A stretch of 64,000 nt of DNA. Source: Conus ventricosus (taxonomy: Eukaryota > Mollusca > Gastropoda > Neogastropoda > Conidae). The translations under genes and the position numbers were made by a program. The stretch spans positions 32,228,792-32,292,791 of the forward strand of contig CM031616.1 in assembly GCA_018398815.1 (NCBI GenBank). Reading direction: 5' to 3'. The notes beneath the pieces are model-generated. The model made no database searches and was not told the DNA's origin. It saw nothing but the letters and a program-made list of their open reading frames with translations. This document shows, piece after piece, positions 36,961 to 48,410 of this stretch. Each line of letters starts with the position of its first letter. Positions within the stretch are counted from its first letter, which is position 1.

Positions 36961-37101
36961 GTGGGTGTGCGGATGCTTGCAAGTGCGGATGTACGATTGT
37001 ATTTATTTCATTGGGTGATGCGGTGGTTGATTGGTTCTGATTATTTTGCTGTCCTCTATATTGGTTGCAACGTGAGGTGATTTCAGGTGGACATTCAGTG
37101 T

Positions 37102-37620
37102 GGTGACAGCCCTTTGCGGTCGGCTGGGCTATAATGCGACGTTCACACTAGGCTGTAACCACGGTCTAACCAAATGGTTAGATCGCTCTGTAACTGACTG
37201 GAACCACGCAATTTTGGTTGCAGTGGGTTCCCATCGGTTAGACGATTTTTCGGGAAGACCCGATTTGTGGTTCGATAGGTGGTTACATGGCCCCCAAAAA
37301 TATGACTCGGAAGATAAAATATTTTCAAGGTTACATCGCCCGATGTGACCAAATACGGTTACAAAGGCATTCACACCAGTCTAACTTCAGCGTAAAACCA
37401 AACCCAGCCAGCCAGCGAGAACTGCATAAAACAAGGGCGAGAAAAGGGGCGGAGCCTAATGGTTAGACGCTTTCCATTCACACACGCTGTGTCAAAAATA
37501 TACAGTTTGTCTCATCGCAGTTAGATCCCTCAATGTAACCACTTGGTTAGACCGTGGTTACAGCCTAGTGTGAACGTTGCATAAGCACTGTTACATTACT
37601 AGGTGGACATTTAAACAAAT
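37102..37620. mobile_element. Foldback element copy interrupted by the MITE
   Basis: TGACAGCCC, TTTGCGGTCGGCTGGGCTATAA before the MITE and TAAGCACTGTTACATTAC after it match the arm of the foldback element at 1,251-1,302 (ending GGCTGGGCTATAAGCAACATTA read inversely). The MITE duplicated the TAA of this arm. A weaker trace of the same arm is at 39,206-39,235. Confidence 0.65.
37135..37581. mobile_element. Harbinger-like MITE (447 bp) with TAA target duplication
   Basis: The ends TGCGACGTTCACACTAGGCT and, inverted, TGCAACGTTCACACTAGGCT extend into at least 43 bp of terminal inverted repeat. TAA flanks both ends (37,132-37,134 and 37,582-37,584). A 3-bp TWA duplication is typical of PIF/Harbinger elements. 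No transposase frame is present, so it is non-autonomous. It interrupts an older foldback element. Confidence 0.85.
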
Positions 37621-37635
37621 TTTAAAAGGTACTTG

Positions 37636-37952
37636 AACTAACTCTGCCAGATAACATGGAAGAATGAATTACAGGACAAAACACGACACAATACTCAGGA
37701 CAGCAAACAACACGAAGAATGAGCGATCACTTGTTAAATTTGGTGCAAGATGGGCGTTGAATGAAAACGAGGCTGTTGGCCTTGTTTTCAACTAACATCC
37801 ATTTTGCGCCGAGTTTGACAAGATAAGGGATTGCTCATTCTTCGTTTTGTTGTCCTGATTGCTGTTTATCTTGCGTGAAGAAGCCAAAGAGGTCGAAACG
37901 CGTGTGTTTAGACCTGCCATTCGTTTGTCCATGTTATCTGGAAGAGTTAGTT
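37636..37952. repeat. Long inverted repeat (foldback), ~317 bp
   Basis: The two halves pair around a centre near 37,778. ACTAACTCTGCCAGATAACA at the left is matched by the inverse TGTTATCTGGAAGAGTTAGT at the right. AACACGAAGAATGAGCGATC and AAATTTGGTGCAAGATGGG have inverse partners as well. Gaps occur in the outer third. It could be a MITE, and its transcript could form a hairpin. Confidence 0.8.
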
Positions 37953-38076
37953 TACGGTGATAATGACAAGCAATAGCTGTAACAAGTTTGCAATGATGAT
38001 AATGCATATAGGGTTTCTCAGCTGTCCTTACACTTGTTTGATTATTGCAGAGCTCATTGACTCATTGTGTGTGCAG

Positions 38077-38163
38077 TGAATGGAGAAATCATCAGTGGAG
38101 ACCAGATCACGCCCCAGCCAGAAGGCGAGTCAGGTTCTCCTAGTACTACTTCAGATTATGAAG
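38077..38163 (+). CDS. Linker exon after module 4
   Basis: The exon starts after TGTGTGCAG and ends at GTCAGT, phase 1 to phase 1, 87 nt. It encodes VNGEIISGDQITPQPEGE, then Ser/Thr-rich residues SGSPSTTSDYE. It has the composition of the linkers that open the A exons. It lacks cysteines and domain features, so the call rests on splice sites, phase and composition. Confidence 0.65.
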
Positions 38164-38199
38164 GTCAGTTATCTTTACTAAGCACTGTCATTGTTGGTG

Positions 38200-38366
38200 G
38201 TGGTGGTGGTGGTGTGTGTGTGTGTTATGTGTATGTGTGTGTGAGTGTGTGTTTGTGTGTGCACACATTCACATGTCTCCTTCTGTGTCTGTGTCTGTGT
38301 GCTCATTAGTGTATGTCTGCATGTGTGTCTGTGTCTGTGTTCATGTGTGAGTTTATGCATGCATTC

Positions 38367-38413
<47 letters not shown>

Positions 38414-38458
38414 TGAGTGTGTGTGTGTGTGTGTGTGTGTGCGTCTGTGTGTCTGTGA
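38200..38458. repeat. GGT then GT microsatellite
   Basis: (GGT)n near 38,195-38,213 is followed by irregular GT and TCTG units and a pure GT array at about 38,372-38,440. Confidence 0.92.
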
Positions 38459-38854
38459 AAATAGTCTGAGCTCATCTGTAAAAATCAGCTCCTGTAATGT
38501 GTGCATCATGCATTTAGTTCGTGTGAAAGTAGATAGATGAAGAAATAAATATACAAATAAACTGAATAAAAGGCACATTTACATGGCAACATTTAAGTGC
38601 TTGGCCCCTGCAAAATTTGTGAGGAAAGCTTATTATTGAGAAATGAACAAAGACTATACACAGGCTGAAAAAAAAAAAAATTAGGAAGGGGTGGAGGAGG
38701 AGAGTGAAGGAGGTGGGGGGTGGGGGGGGTGTAAGAAGAGAATAGGTGGGGGAAGGGTGCCATATAGTAAAGACATGCTTTGTCCAGGAACGGTATCTGG
38801 AATTTTTCTCAAAGAAATGTGTTCTGATGATAAAGTTGTGCCATATAGCGCAAC

Positions 38855-38899
38855 ACACATACACACACACACATGCATGCACCCACATGCACATGCAGG

Positions 38900-38969
<70 letters not shown>
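38855..38969. repeat. CA microsatellite
   Basis: CA runs with an ATGCATGC interruption, ending 65 bases before the microexon at 39,035. Confidence 0.95.
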
Positions 38970-38971
<2 letters not shown>

Positions 38972-39034
38972 TAATTATCACAAAATCGTTTGATTATTAT
39001 GCTAAAAATAGTATTGTTTTGTTTTGTTTTCTAG

Positions 39035-39055
39035 AAACCTGGACCCCAGAAATGA
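39035..39055 (+). CDS. Candidate 21-nt microexon
   Basis: Between a strong acceptor (TTTTGTTTTCTAG) and a consensus donor (GTAAGT) lie 21 nt encoding ETWTPEM in phase 1 to phase 1. It keeps the frame whether included or skipped. Evidence is only the paired consensus splice sites and the compatible phase. Confidence 0.45.
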   Translation, partial: KPGPQK

Positions 39056-39344
39056 GTAAGTGCCTTATCTCTCAATTTCTTGATGACCAGTGATGTGTGG
39101 TGGTTTAGTTCAGTTAGCTGCATGCAAACATAATTTGCTTTTTGAAAACTAGGTCATAGATTTCATTCCTGTTTGCAAATTTGGTCTCTGCTTACCTTTT
39201 ATTGGCGGCTGGCTGGGTTATAAACAACATGAATTAAACTTTTTTTCAAAGAGAGTTATGCTGCTGATGTGGTTACAGAAAAATAAGCGAAGATCAGCAT
39301 GTGAAAGATTGATGATTAAAAAAATGTGTTGTTAGCCGTTATGG

Positions 39345-40155
39345 CGTTATACTAATAATGATATTGATACCACTAGTACTGCTACTACTGCTGCTACTTC
39401 CATTATTTCTCTGATGACTTTTACTACTGTTACTACTACTACTGCTGCTACTACTACAATGACGACTGCTGCTGCTTCTACTACGGCTACCACTACTTCT
39501 GCCACTACTGCTACCATTTATGTATTATGATTATCATTATTATCCTTAATATGCAAACACATTTTAGTTGCCACTAACACTGTCAGAAAACTTTTGTATG
39601 ATACTTATGATGATGATGACATCAGTATTGCAACCACTATATGTACTACTACTACTACTAATTGGAATGATGATAATAATGGTTGTCAGTATACTGATAA
39701 CAAAAAAAAAGGTCATTATCATCATCATTATTGTTATCATAGCTTGCATGATCATTATTGTTGTCACCATTATTATGAAAATCACGGTTAGTGGTAATTG
39801 TATTGTTGGTAGTAATAGTAATCGTAGTAATAAAAGTAGTTACATTATTATTGTCATTATTATTACAAAGACATTTTCAGACTGTTCAAATGGCAAACAA
39901 GAAACATTCTCATATTATAGGCTGCATTATAGTATATTATAACAATCATCAGTTATTAACTTCCTTAGAAATCTCTAAAGCAATGAATAAGTTTTCCTTG
40001 TCAAGTACTTCAGCATCAGTCACAGTAACCACAGCAACATTTGCAGTAACGATAACAGCAGAAACGAAAATGAAATAAGAAGGATGATAATGATGACATC
40101 AATAATGAGAGTGATGATAATAAATTTGATAATGTAGTGATGATGATGATGATGT
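39345..40155. repeat. Trinucleotide-rich tract (ACT/TAC, ATT, GAT)
   Basis: Irregular ACT/TACT triplets at 39,365-39,510 are followed by ATT, ATC and GAT triplets through 40,155, with unique stretches between. No exon is supported. Confidence 0.8.
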
Positions 40156-40447
40156 GCTGTGAAACACCATGTTTCACCAGACTTGCAAGAAACAAACATC
40201 AAGCCTGTATTAAACATGTTTCATGTACATCAGTCTCTCCAGTGGTCAACTTCATTTCAAAGTGTTTGAAGCCAGCTGAGGTTAACATTTACTGTGGGAA
40301 GAAAATGGTTGACTTGGAACTTAACATGAAAAGGAAGAGGCTGTGAAAAAAAAACAAAAATAAAATGAGTGAAAAGTATTTTAAGTCCTGTAAGGAAGGT
40401 GTAGTCAGAAATTGTACCAAAGCAAGAGATGAACACTTATTAAAAAA

Positions 40448-40705
40448 AAGACTAGCGCTTACGCGCTTCGACCCCGTCTCGCCCTGGTGAGTTTGTTTGT
40501 CGTGTAGTGTTCTGATGTTCAGTTTTGCATCTGTGGAGGCAAAGTGCATCACGACACTATGCATCACGTGATCGCCGACCCGACGTTGCTGTTTGTAGGA
40601 CACCAAGGATACTTGATGCCAAATTTGGTGGCGATTGGCCTAAAACTGTGGGCGTGTATCAGCAAACAGGCAGACAGACAAACTCAGCTTTATATAATAG
40701 ATAAA
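40448..40705. repeat. Possible interspersed repeat of unknown class
   Basis: A GC-richer block with GCGCTTACGCGCTTCGACC at its left and a CAGACAGACAAACTCAGC tail differs in composition from its AT-rich surroundings. No second copy was found in the window, so this is a weak call. Confidence 0.3.
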
Positions 40706-40906
40706 GTTGACAACAAGAGTATACATTTGTAGAAAGAAAAAATACTCAGTAGGTTAAAAGAAAATGTGACCTATGGGAGGGAACTGATCAAGGGTTTCCA
40801 GCTCTAAGCCCTTGGCCAGTCATGAAGATTGGAGGAAAAACAGGGATGTCTGAAAGGGAAAGAGTGAATGTAAATGAGGGAAGGTGCAGATTTGGATGAC
40901 TAATGA

Positions 40907-40909
<3 letters not shown>

Positions 40910-40937
<28 letters not shown>
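40910..40937. repeat. Poly-G run (28 nt)
   Basis: An uninterrupted G tract that could form a G-quadruplex and is prone to length errors in sequencing. Confidence 0.95.
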
Positions 40938-41323
40938 TGCTGAGTAAAATTCACTTACAGTTTGGGAACAGTTGGAATCAGCTGTTCATTTCCATGTGAA
41001 AAAGAAATTCTCAAATACTGTTATGATTGCTGGGTTTGCTAAAGAAACTCAGTATTTGTACTCAATCCATGTAGCGTGCTGGTCTCATCTTTCTCTACTG
41101 TTGATTCAGTGATGTGTTCATAGAAACTTGTTCAGGGGAAAGAATTAGTGAGGTTCACTGACGGGAAGGGTAAATATTTTCTTGTTGTGTGTCACTCGTA
41201 AGTATCGACTAATCTTGACACATACATCCATACAACTATGCGACAGAGACCCTGGCATTCAAGTAAGGGATGCTCACAGCAGTCTAGTCGTTCAAAGAGA
41301 GCAAAAACAGCAGCAATGTCCAG

Positions 41324-41366
41324 TGCGTGTGTGTGTGTGTGTGTGTGTGCACATGTGTGTGTGTGT

Positions 41367-41421
<55 letters not shown>
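41324..41421. repeat. GT microsatellite
   Basis: (GT)n with two interruptions, ending 14 bases before the exon at 41,435, where it forms part of the region usually occupied by the polypyrimidine tract. Confidence 0.95.
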
Positions 41422-41434
41422 CCTATGTACACAG

Positions 41435-41522
41435 GTCCCCAGCAGAAGTGTATGCAGATCCTTCAGGGCTGCACAGCCATGGGGCACCAGTCCCACGCTG
41501 ATGGAGAGTCTGCCAGCTGCCA
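41435..41522 (+). CDS. Six-cysteine module 1, first exon
   Basis: The exon starts after TGTACACAG and ends at a GTCAGT donor, phase 1 to phase 2, 88 nt. It encodes PQQKCMQILQGCTAMGHQ, then ESASCQ. Spliced directly to the exon at 58,842 it continues NAARFVECIERLQSEC. The pattern C-x6-C then C-x8-C-x7-C recurs in the next module. It looks like a small disulfide-rich helical domain. It is reminiscent of nematode DUF19-type domains, but that assignment is a guess. Confidence 0.75.
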
Positions 41523-41624
41523 GTCAGTTCTCATTCATTCATCCATTCATGCATTTATTCAATGAAGGATTCTTCCATTCATTTGTTCCTTTATTAATTG
41601 GTTTGTTTGCCGATATATTCACTC

Positions 41625-41797
41625 ACTCACTCTCTCTTTCTTTCTTTGTGTGTTTGTGTGTGTCTCTCTTTGTCTCCCTCTCTCTCTCTCTTTCTCTCCC
41701 TCTCTCCCTCCCTCATAACCTCCCTCTCTGTATCTCTCTCTCTCCCTCCCACCCTCCCTCCCTGTGCGTTGTGTCTGTCTGTCTGTCTTTCTTTCTC

Positions 41798-41865
<68 letters not shown>

Positions 41866-41945
41866 ACACTCTCTCTCTGTCTCTCTCTCTCCCCCCCTCT
41901 CTCTCTCTCTCTGTCTGTCTGTCTGTCTCTCCTCCTCCCTTCCTC
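41625..41945. repeat. CT microsatellite and pyrimidine tract
   Basis: A pure (CT)n run at about 41,800-41,861 lies within CT, CCCT and CTGT sequence. Confidence 0.95.
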
Positions 41946-42019
41946 CCTCCCTTTGTCTCTCTTCTGTTTATGTATCTTACTCCCACACCCTTCATTCCGT
42001 CCCCTCCCCCCTCCCTCTA

Positions 42020-42240
42020 CTCAGCGACACCCTGGTAGTCCTGTCACAGTTCCAGCACCACCACAGTCCACAGGTATACAATCAATATCAGGTCGTCAGA
42101 AGGAAACATGACCAGGGGAGATGCTGCATTGCTGCCAGTTGACTTCTGTTGGGGTCAGTTGTGCCTGTACTGCTGATCCAAGACACACAGTACACCACGT
42201 ATTAAGCCCTACAGTGGCATCAGTTATTGCTCAGGAAGAT
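42020..42240 (+). repeat. Interspersed repeat R1, copy 4, next to the Polinton
   Basis: GTTCCAGCACCACCACAGTC, CAATATCAGGTCGTC, CCAGGGGAGATGCTGCATTG, GATCCAAGACACACAGTACA and CAGTTATTGCTCAG follow the block order of R1. Its right part is cut off near the insertion point of the Polinton; a possible R1 continuation (CACCATGAGAGCA) lies right of it near 57,683. Confidence 0.7.
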
Positions 42241-42257
42241 AAAAATTTGAAGCCACA

Positions 42258-42450
42258 AGAGAACAGATAAATGTCTGTTCAACCCCACTTGCTTCACCAC
42301 CGAGTTTTTGGGCGAAAGTGGCCTAAAAGCCGCCTTTTCCTGTGGCGGAAGAGAGAGAGAGAGAATCACCGGCAGACAGACAGACAGACAGAGAAGAGAG
42401 AGACAGAGAGAGACAGACAGACAGACAGGCGGGCAGACACACACACACGC
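42258..42450 (+). repeat. Polinton left terminal inverted repeat
   Basis: About 190 bp, inversely matching 57,187-57,379. The inner half is simple GA/CAGA sequence. The differences from the right copy are a T5/T6 run, one GA unit and a 4-nt step in the CAGA block; no substitution was seen. Confidence 0.92.
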
Positions 42451-43799
42451 AAGCGCATATTACTGTTCTCTGGCAAGTAAGACGTCAATAACCAAAAAAT
42501 AACGATTATCTACAAACAAACATACTGTGCAGGGTTATCCGTTTTTAATACTAATTTACTAAACTTTTCTGTTTTTAGTTTTTGTGTAATCTATGTTTTT
42601 CTGTCGTTTTCAATAACATTTTCGCGCAAACATTCTTCAAATGAGTCTCTGTCTTTCATGTGAAATAACCCATTCAGTCTTTAATGTTCTCTAAGTCTTT
42701 TAATTAAACTGTGTTATATTTTTGACATAAAATCCACACACTTATCCGAGCATTTTCGCGAAAAGCTGTTTCGACAAAGTGTTTCTTTTTAACTTGTCTT
42801 TTTCTGCTGAACAGTCATCTTAATAATAGGTCTGCGTTCCTCAAAAACAATATAAATAAGCGTTCTAGAACATTCACTCAGTTTATTGCTGGGATCATAC
42901 TAATTTATTTCTTCATCTGTCCATTTAAACCTTCTGATTATGATCTGCTTTGTTCCATTTAGTGTTGGACTGAAAATCACAATTGATTAAAATAATAACG
43001 ATAAACTGTTTGTAAAAGGTCGAGGGACAAATATTGTTTTTCACAACCAGTTCTGCCCACCCCCTCCCCCCCTGCGAATGGGGGTTTTTTGTATAAAGTT
43101 TAACTGCTCCTAGTTTTATAACAGAGTTTAATCTAATCCAGTTATTATTTTTAGCAACTCGTCCGTCAAAAAACTTGTTTCAGTATAATAAACCCTACGT
43201 GGCCTAAATGTGTAAGGATTAATCACATTTTAGTTCTGTAAGATTGTTTCTATTTAATCAGCAGTGAATTTTGTTGCTTGTTGTTTGGTCTTAATATCCT
43301 CACATGTGAAGAACGACGACAACATCGTTAAGGCGTTTATACGTCTAAGTTTTGCCAGCATATTAATTCATTTTATAGGTCATCACTTACGGCCCACAAC
43401 CCCATCCCTATCCCACATCTTTAAAAGACAGAAATTTCAAATATCATTGTGAACGTGTTCTAATTTCTGCTTGGAAAGAACTGTTATTTTGTAGAAGCTT
43501 TTTTTACAACTGTTTCTTTTTCTGTGGAGGATGTACTGCTTTTTTCCATACGGCGTTATTTCAATTTCTTTCCGTACTATTGTCGTCCGGCATAAGACTT
43601 ACATGTAAAGGGCCAGAGTTGAATGCTTTCTGGAAACTTTTTGACGGTAAAATATGTAAAAACTTCCCATTTTTTTTATTTCATTTTTTTTTCCTCCCCC
43701 CCCCCCCCCCCCCCTCGGCTTTAAATTCAAAATTTTTTTTTCCCATTCTAAATATGGTTCTAAGTGCCTTTTGAGTCAGGTTTTCGAACTATTTATATA
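42451..43799. other. Left interior of the Polinton, no gene assigned
   Basis: AT-rich sequence with short frames on both strands and a poly-C run near 43,697-43,713. A minus-strand stretch near 43,000-43,300 shows fragments such as FTCEDIKTKQQATKF but no recognisable domain. It probably holds a decayed gene. Confidence 0.5.
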
Positions 43800-44760
43800 T
43801 TCATATGGCTAACATATTTGACTCTTGATTGCGCAGTTGTCTAGTTTTAGGAAACTTTTTGCTGTAGCAACCTCTTTGATGTTTATATCACGTTCTTTAG
43901 TGTACTCACACCCATACAAGTGCCTATCTCCACGTTTTGTTCAAAGTCTGCAACGTCTGCAAGGTCTTTTTAATTCTAAGGTTATAACCTTACAGGCGCT
44001 AAGGTAACTCGGTTCTTCTGGCCACCGCGAATTTTGTACAGTTTAATTTTTTTATTTCCATAACTATGGTGCTGATTATCAATTTCCCTGCTTTCCCGTT
44101 TTGTCTTTGATTTTTATATTAAATGATCAGATCCTCCCACAAAATAATCTTATAAACTGTTAATTAGGGAATTGTATAATTTCATAATCGCAATATGCAG
44201 CTTCCTGACGAAAGAGCTCTTTAAAACAGTTGTGGGCCTTCCGTCATATAAGTTTTCATCAGGCTTAGCTCATCCAAATGAATTAGAGTAATGAATGTAA
44301 TGCAAGATCGAGAGGATTTTCCCCCTATTAAGTAGTTTCTGTCGGGCTCAGCACTAAAACCATGAGTGGGTAGATTGCAGTTGTAATAGCCTAAAATTTT
44401 AGCTAGCTCTCTATCAAAAAAGTAAGATACTTCTTCAGGCTTGGAATGTTAACATTGTTTTTAGATTTGCATTGTTAAAGTTTTCTTACATAACCTGTTA
44501 TCTCATTGCTTCTTTAGCGAGCAAACCGTAATAACCATCAGGTATTGTTAACTGGCTAATTTTTGTCATTGCTTGGTACTTTTAGAATTTGTTATTATCC
44601 TTGGCTTTGATTATATTAAACCGACGAGTTTGCTAAAATATTCATGGAGCGCGACCGTTCTGGTTTCGCACCCATTATCAATAGATGTTCTAAATCGAAG
44701 GCCGGTCTTGTGGTTGTTATTGTTACAAACATTTTTTAAAACAAATTAAAAATGAGTGCT
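43800..44760 (-). pseudogene. Possible minor capsid (penton-like) protein remnant
   Basis: On the minus strand a frame with QLTIPDGYYGLLAKEAMR near 44,500-44,560 is followed, after frame changes, by FFDRELAKILGYYNC and THGFSAEPDRNY near 44,350-44,430. An I-P-D/x-G-Y-Y block followed by an L-A-x-x-L-G-F/Y block is the layout I associate with the minor capsid protein of Polintons. The later part is not recognisable. This is a weak, pattern-based call. Confidence 0.3.
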
Positions 44761-47140
44761 TGCAAAATACTGGCGCAAAATTATTGTTGGGCCGACACTA
44801 CATTCTTAGAAAAATATAGTCAACTGATACTCGTGGACATTGCTGTGACCCTGTCTGGCCTCTTTTCATTACAAAGGTTGAGTATCCTTAAGCAGATAAT
44901 ATTACCCCACTATTGAAGTCGAGCACATCAGAAAGAGTGGTTTAGTATCCGGATGCAGTTTTATCGAACCAGTTAAACTGTGCATGTGTTTTTGCGCATC
45001 AACGGGGTGTGGAGTGGCGTATGGCTGATATTTTAAATACCATGATCCTTTGGTGAGGTCAGTGTACGATTTCATATTCTATTACTCTTCTGAAGTATTT
45101 TGCTGAATTGCAAGGCCTTTGCACTTATGTCAAAGTTTAATCACTTCAGCAATACAGAATTAGACATGAAGGCTTTTGAAAGGATCTGTAACGAATTCAT
45201 ATTTTATCATAATGTAGATTTAGCAATGTTGGATCATAATCATGGCATAGGCGTCATTTATTTTCAGGGCACGCAACAGAAAGTATACTTTGAACGGCGT
45301 TCTCGTTCTTAATTGTTGAGCTGGTCATTGAGCATGTGATTAATTTTACTGATGACAACATTTATTTAGACAAGTATATGGGCCTTAATAGGTAGGGAAT
45401 AGAACGAATAAACGTCTTATTGGTCTTACGTTGGTGTTTTGACCTAGGTTCGCAAGCAACAGGCAGATCGAGCATAACTGATTCTTCTACTGGCTTTGAC
45501 GCGCAAAAACAATACTTAGCAAATTTAGAGCGTCGCCATTTTTATTCACAGTTGATTTTACCTTCAAGTATTAAAAGATAACAAAATGTTTTACAATACG
45601 CTAGATGTAAGGAGACTTTGCTGTTGGCACGGGTTTATACATGCTGCCTTATGACTCAGACTCCAGGTAGAATAATAATTAAACATAATATTGAAATTCT
45701 TATAGCAGGCATGAACAGAAGGTTGGGAAAAATCGAACATAAATTCTGAGCCAGTATATTACAAGCAGTAAACTATCACCGAAGATTACAGTCATCTTAT
45801 TCCGAAAGTCCAAACCCCCAAAGTCATTGAAGATCTGCAAAAGCTCGCAGGACTCTGTCGCGATGACAATGAATATGATATAGACAGCGCTTGTTCTTGG
45901 ATTAACTGGCCTAGGATTACTTGGTCAGTATTACAAAAATTAAAATCCCAAACTTTTACGAGAACTTTGACATAAATGCGCAGGCCTTAAAGCCAAATAC
46001 TTTGCTGCAGTAGACAAAGCCAGCTAACAACACCCTCTAATTTACCGTTTTAAAGCGGTTCCAGGCTTTACTGGCTATGGTTTTTTATAAATTCGCAAGA
46101 TGATAAGCTGTTTTTTTACATGATGTATCAGGCCCCTGCGATGTGTGGCGGAGGCACTAGACTTTGACTCCACCGGCCGCCTGTAATAGCCTTCTCCAGT
46201 GGTTACTTATTGCAATTTCCTAAGGCTGTTATAAAAACGCTTGCTATGTGACTCCTGCTATTAAACAATGTTTTATTCGTTCAGCTAGCGGTTGAGTCTT
46301 CATATAAAATTTTTTCGATAGTTTTCTTATTCTATTCACCTTTTTGAGTTCGTAATAAGTCTCGGTTAGTAGTCGTAACTTCTAGTTCTTGCTGTCTCTC
46401 TTGTTAAGATCTTTTAGTCTTTGTGGTTATTCTTTCTTTTATATTCCGGCCTAAGTTGGGTCATCAGCCTCAACGTGTTTTTCTTTTTTCTTTCTATTTT
46501 TATATGCCCATCTAGGTCACTAGTTTTGCTATATTGTTTGTTAATTCGCTTGATGGTTCTTAAAGTACGCTAAAGGGTTATATTTCTCGCATAGGCAATG
46601 GGGGAATCATTAATTGTTTTTAACGCTGTTTATTCTGAAAACGGTTTCTGCTTCTATTGTATTTATTAATGCGTGTGATTGATTTTAATTCTTTAGTTCA
46701 TGTTTTGCATTTGGTTATCTGTCGGGAGTTCTTGTAGTGTGTTTGAAGTTTAGCAAACTGCCTCCGCCTTAATTTCGGTCTTGCATGCCAAGCGCGATTT
46801 TGTCTTTCACACTGAGTCTATTTCTATTGACCCACAGCTATAAAACTTTGATGGGTTGGGTTTAGTTGTATGCCGTACAAGTTGCCCTTGATCGTTTTTA
46901 CAGACAATTGATCATCTTCTAATTCATATCATTTGGTCTATAATTTCGGGAGGTTCTGGGCTAAACTTTTGTATAATGCTTCGACCGTACTTGCTGTTTA
47001 ATTCAGCTGCTATGAGAGCGTTGAGTCGATGCATGTGTCAATAGGGGATATTTAACGCTTGTCGGGTCTCACGATTCAAAAACTCATAATCTTCTTCGCT
47101 GCAAGTCCTGCCTTGTTTTTAAATAATTACTTTTTATTTT
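44761..47140. other. Polinton interior, decayed genes not assigned
   Basis: The stretch contains short frames in several phases. On the + strand near 44,770 a fragment reads KIIVGPT, and near 45,240 HNHGIGVIYF, which might be scraps of the packaging ATPase. The minus strand at 46,400-46,800 is Lys/Arg-rich. None is good enough to name. The genes expected here from other Polintons are the ATPase and the protease. Confidence 0.4.
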
Positions 47141-47149
47141 GTTAATAAA

Positions 47150-48410
47150 AATGCACAACAAACATTGCTCGATCTTGACCCGCATGAAATACTGAAAGAG
47201 CCCCATGGCGTGAAGGGAAATAAAAGGAATATTATTGTTCAAAATAATCCATCTTTATTGATGCAGATCAATTTCTTACTGTCAATTTTCCCGACTTTGG
47301 AGCGGATGAATTGATTGTGCCAGGCTCGGCGCGTCTTAACTTCAAAATAGAGCTCGATTCATACACACTGACACAAACGGACAGGTTGTACAGAATTTGG
47401 ACGGGCAATCGTTAAGAAAATTTCATAAAATAGGGGCGAGAAATATTTTTTTACACATGCAGTCATATTTTAACCTATTTGATCTATGTGCTAACTGGGA
47501 ATGAAAGGGATGATCTTGCGTTTCAACGGATCGAAAATGAAGAAGCACTATACAACATAGAATAGGCGTGGAGATACTAAAGACGTCATAAAGTATGTAG
47601 CGTAAAGTTTGCGTATGGAAATCGCTTTCCATTCCCTTAGAATTTTGGGTTGTTAAGCGCATGCACCATATCTTTCTAGGAGCTTTAAAAGAAGATTGTC
47701 ATTTGAACTAACTTTTAATGAATACAAACGGGTTATTAATTCATCAGACACCGACAGCTAAGTACAGCATTTCGTAAATCTCGTTAGAGTTTGACGTTGT
47801 TAGCACCCTAAATTACGCTGAGCTGATTGCGCACCAATATGAGACCACATTTCCAATATATTACGAAAGAGTGTTATCATACAACATATCCAGAAGCAGG
47901 GCAGGACCATATATGGAATTTTAGTTTGCGTCTCAGCAAGATCGCTTAAAGGTATTTGTTTGCTGTGCGAAGTTGAAGAAACCCTTTTTCAAAGAGGAAG
48001 TGAAAGTTTTTTAATCCAAAATAACGGAAGTACAATGTTCGATTGAGGGTAGTTCTAACCAAATCTACGCTTGAGGCTTAACCTGAACAGCAATTTTGAT
48101 GAAATAAGAAAACATGTTGGGGGAGGGAGAGTGTGAAGTCCAACAGTAGACCTTGTGTCTAAAGATTTTAATCTTCACAATGTTAGGCTTGATGATTATT
48201 TAACATCGATAAACGGTTTAAGGATTGACTAAGGTCAAACGAGGATATCAGTTGCATGGAAGCGGGAGAGTGTGAGAGACGTAATAAACTTCAATTGATA
48301 AGAAGAAGAAGCCGATAAACAGCTTAATGTACATTTTGTTTTTAATATTTGATGCGCAGATGAATATTGTAAGAAACAGATTAACAGATGTAGTATACTA
48401 AATTATTTTC
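47150..48410 (+). pseudogene. Polinton major capsid protein remnant (double jelly-roll type)
   Basis: Pieces of one protein follow each other on the + strand in changing frames. They are FPDFGADELIVPGSARL at 47,287-47,337, NGQVVQNLDGQ at ~47,375, KFAYGNRFPFP at ~47,610, FELTFNEYKRVI at 47,702-47,737, YAELIAHQYETTFPIYY at ~47,815, FYNPKITEVQCSIEG at ~48,010 and IFDAQMNIVRNRL at ~48,350. The order and wording fit the Polinton major capsid protein, the virion-forming component. Stops (for example near 47,500) and at least five frame changes make it non-functional. The N-terminal third is poorly defined. Confidence 0.72.

Noticed and set aside
37129..37374. Open frames inside the 37-kb MITE
   Set aside because: They consist mainly of the terminal inverted repeat and have no transposase motifs.
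42025..42073. A possible exon between the six-cysteine exons (TCAG acceptor, GTATAC donor, 49 nt)
   Set aside because: It ends in phase 0, which does not fit the exon at 58,842, while skipping it gives a perfect join. It also lies inside a copy of repeat R1.
44750..45330. FtsK/HerA-type ATPase of the Polinton
   Set aside because: Only a GPT tripeptide in a Walker-A-like setting and one short later block were seen, with stops between. That is not enough to call the gene.
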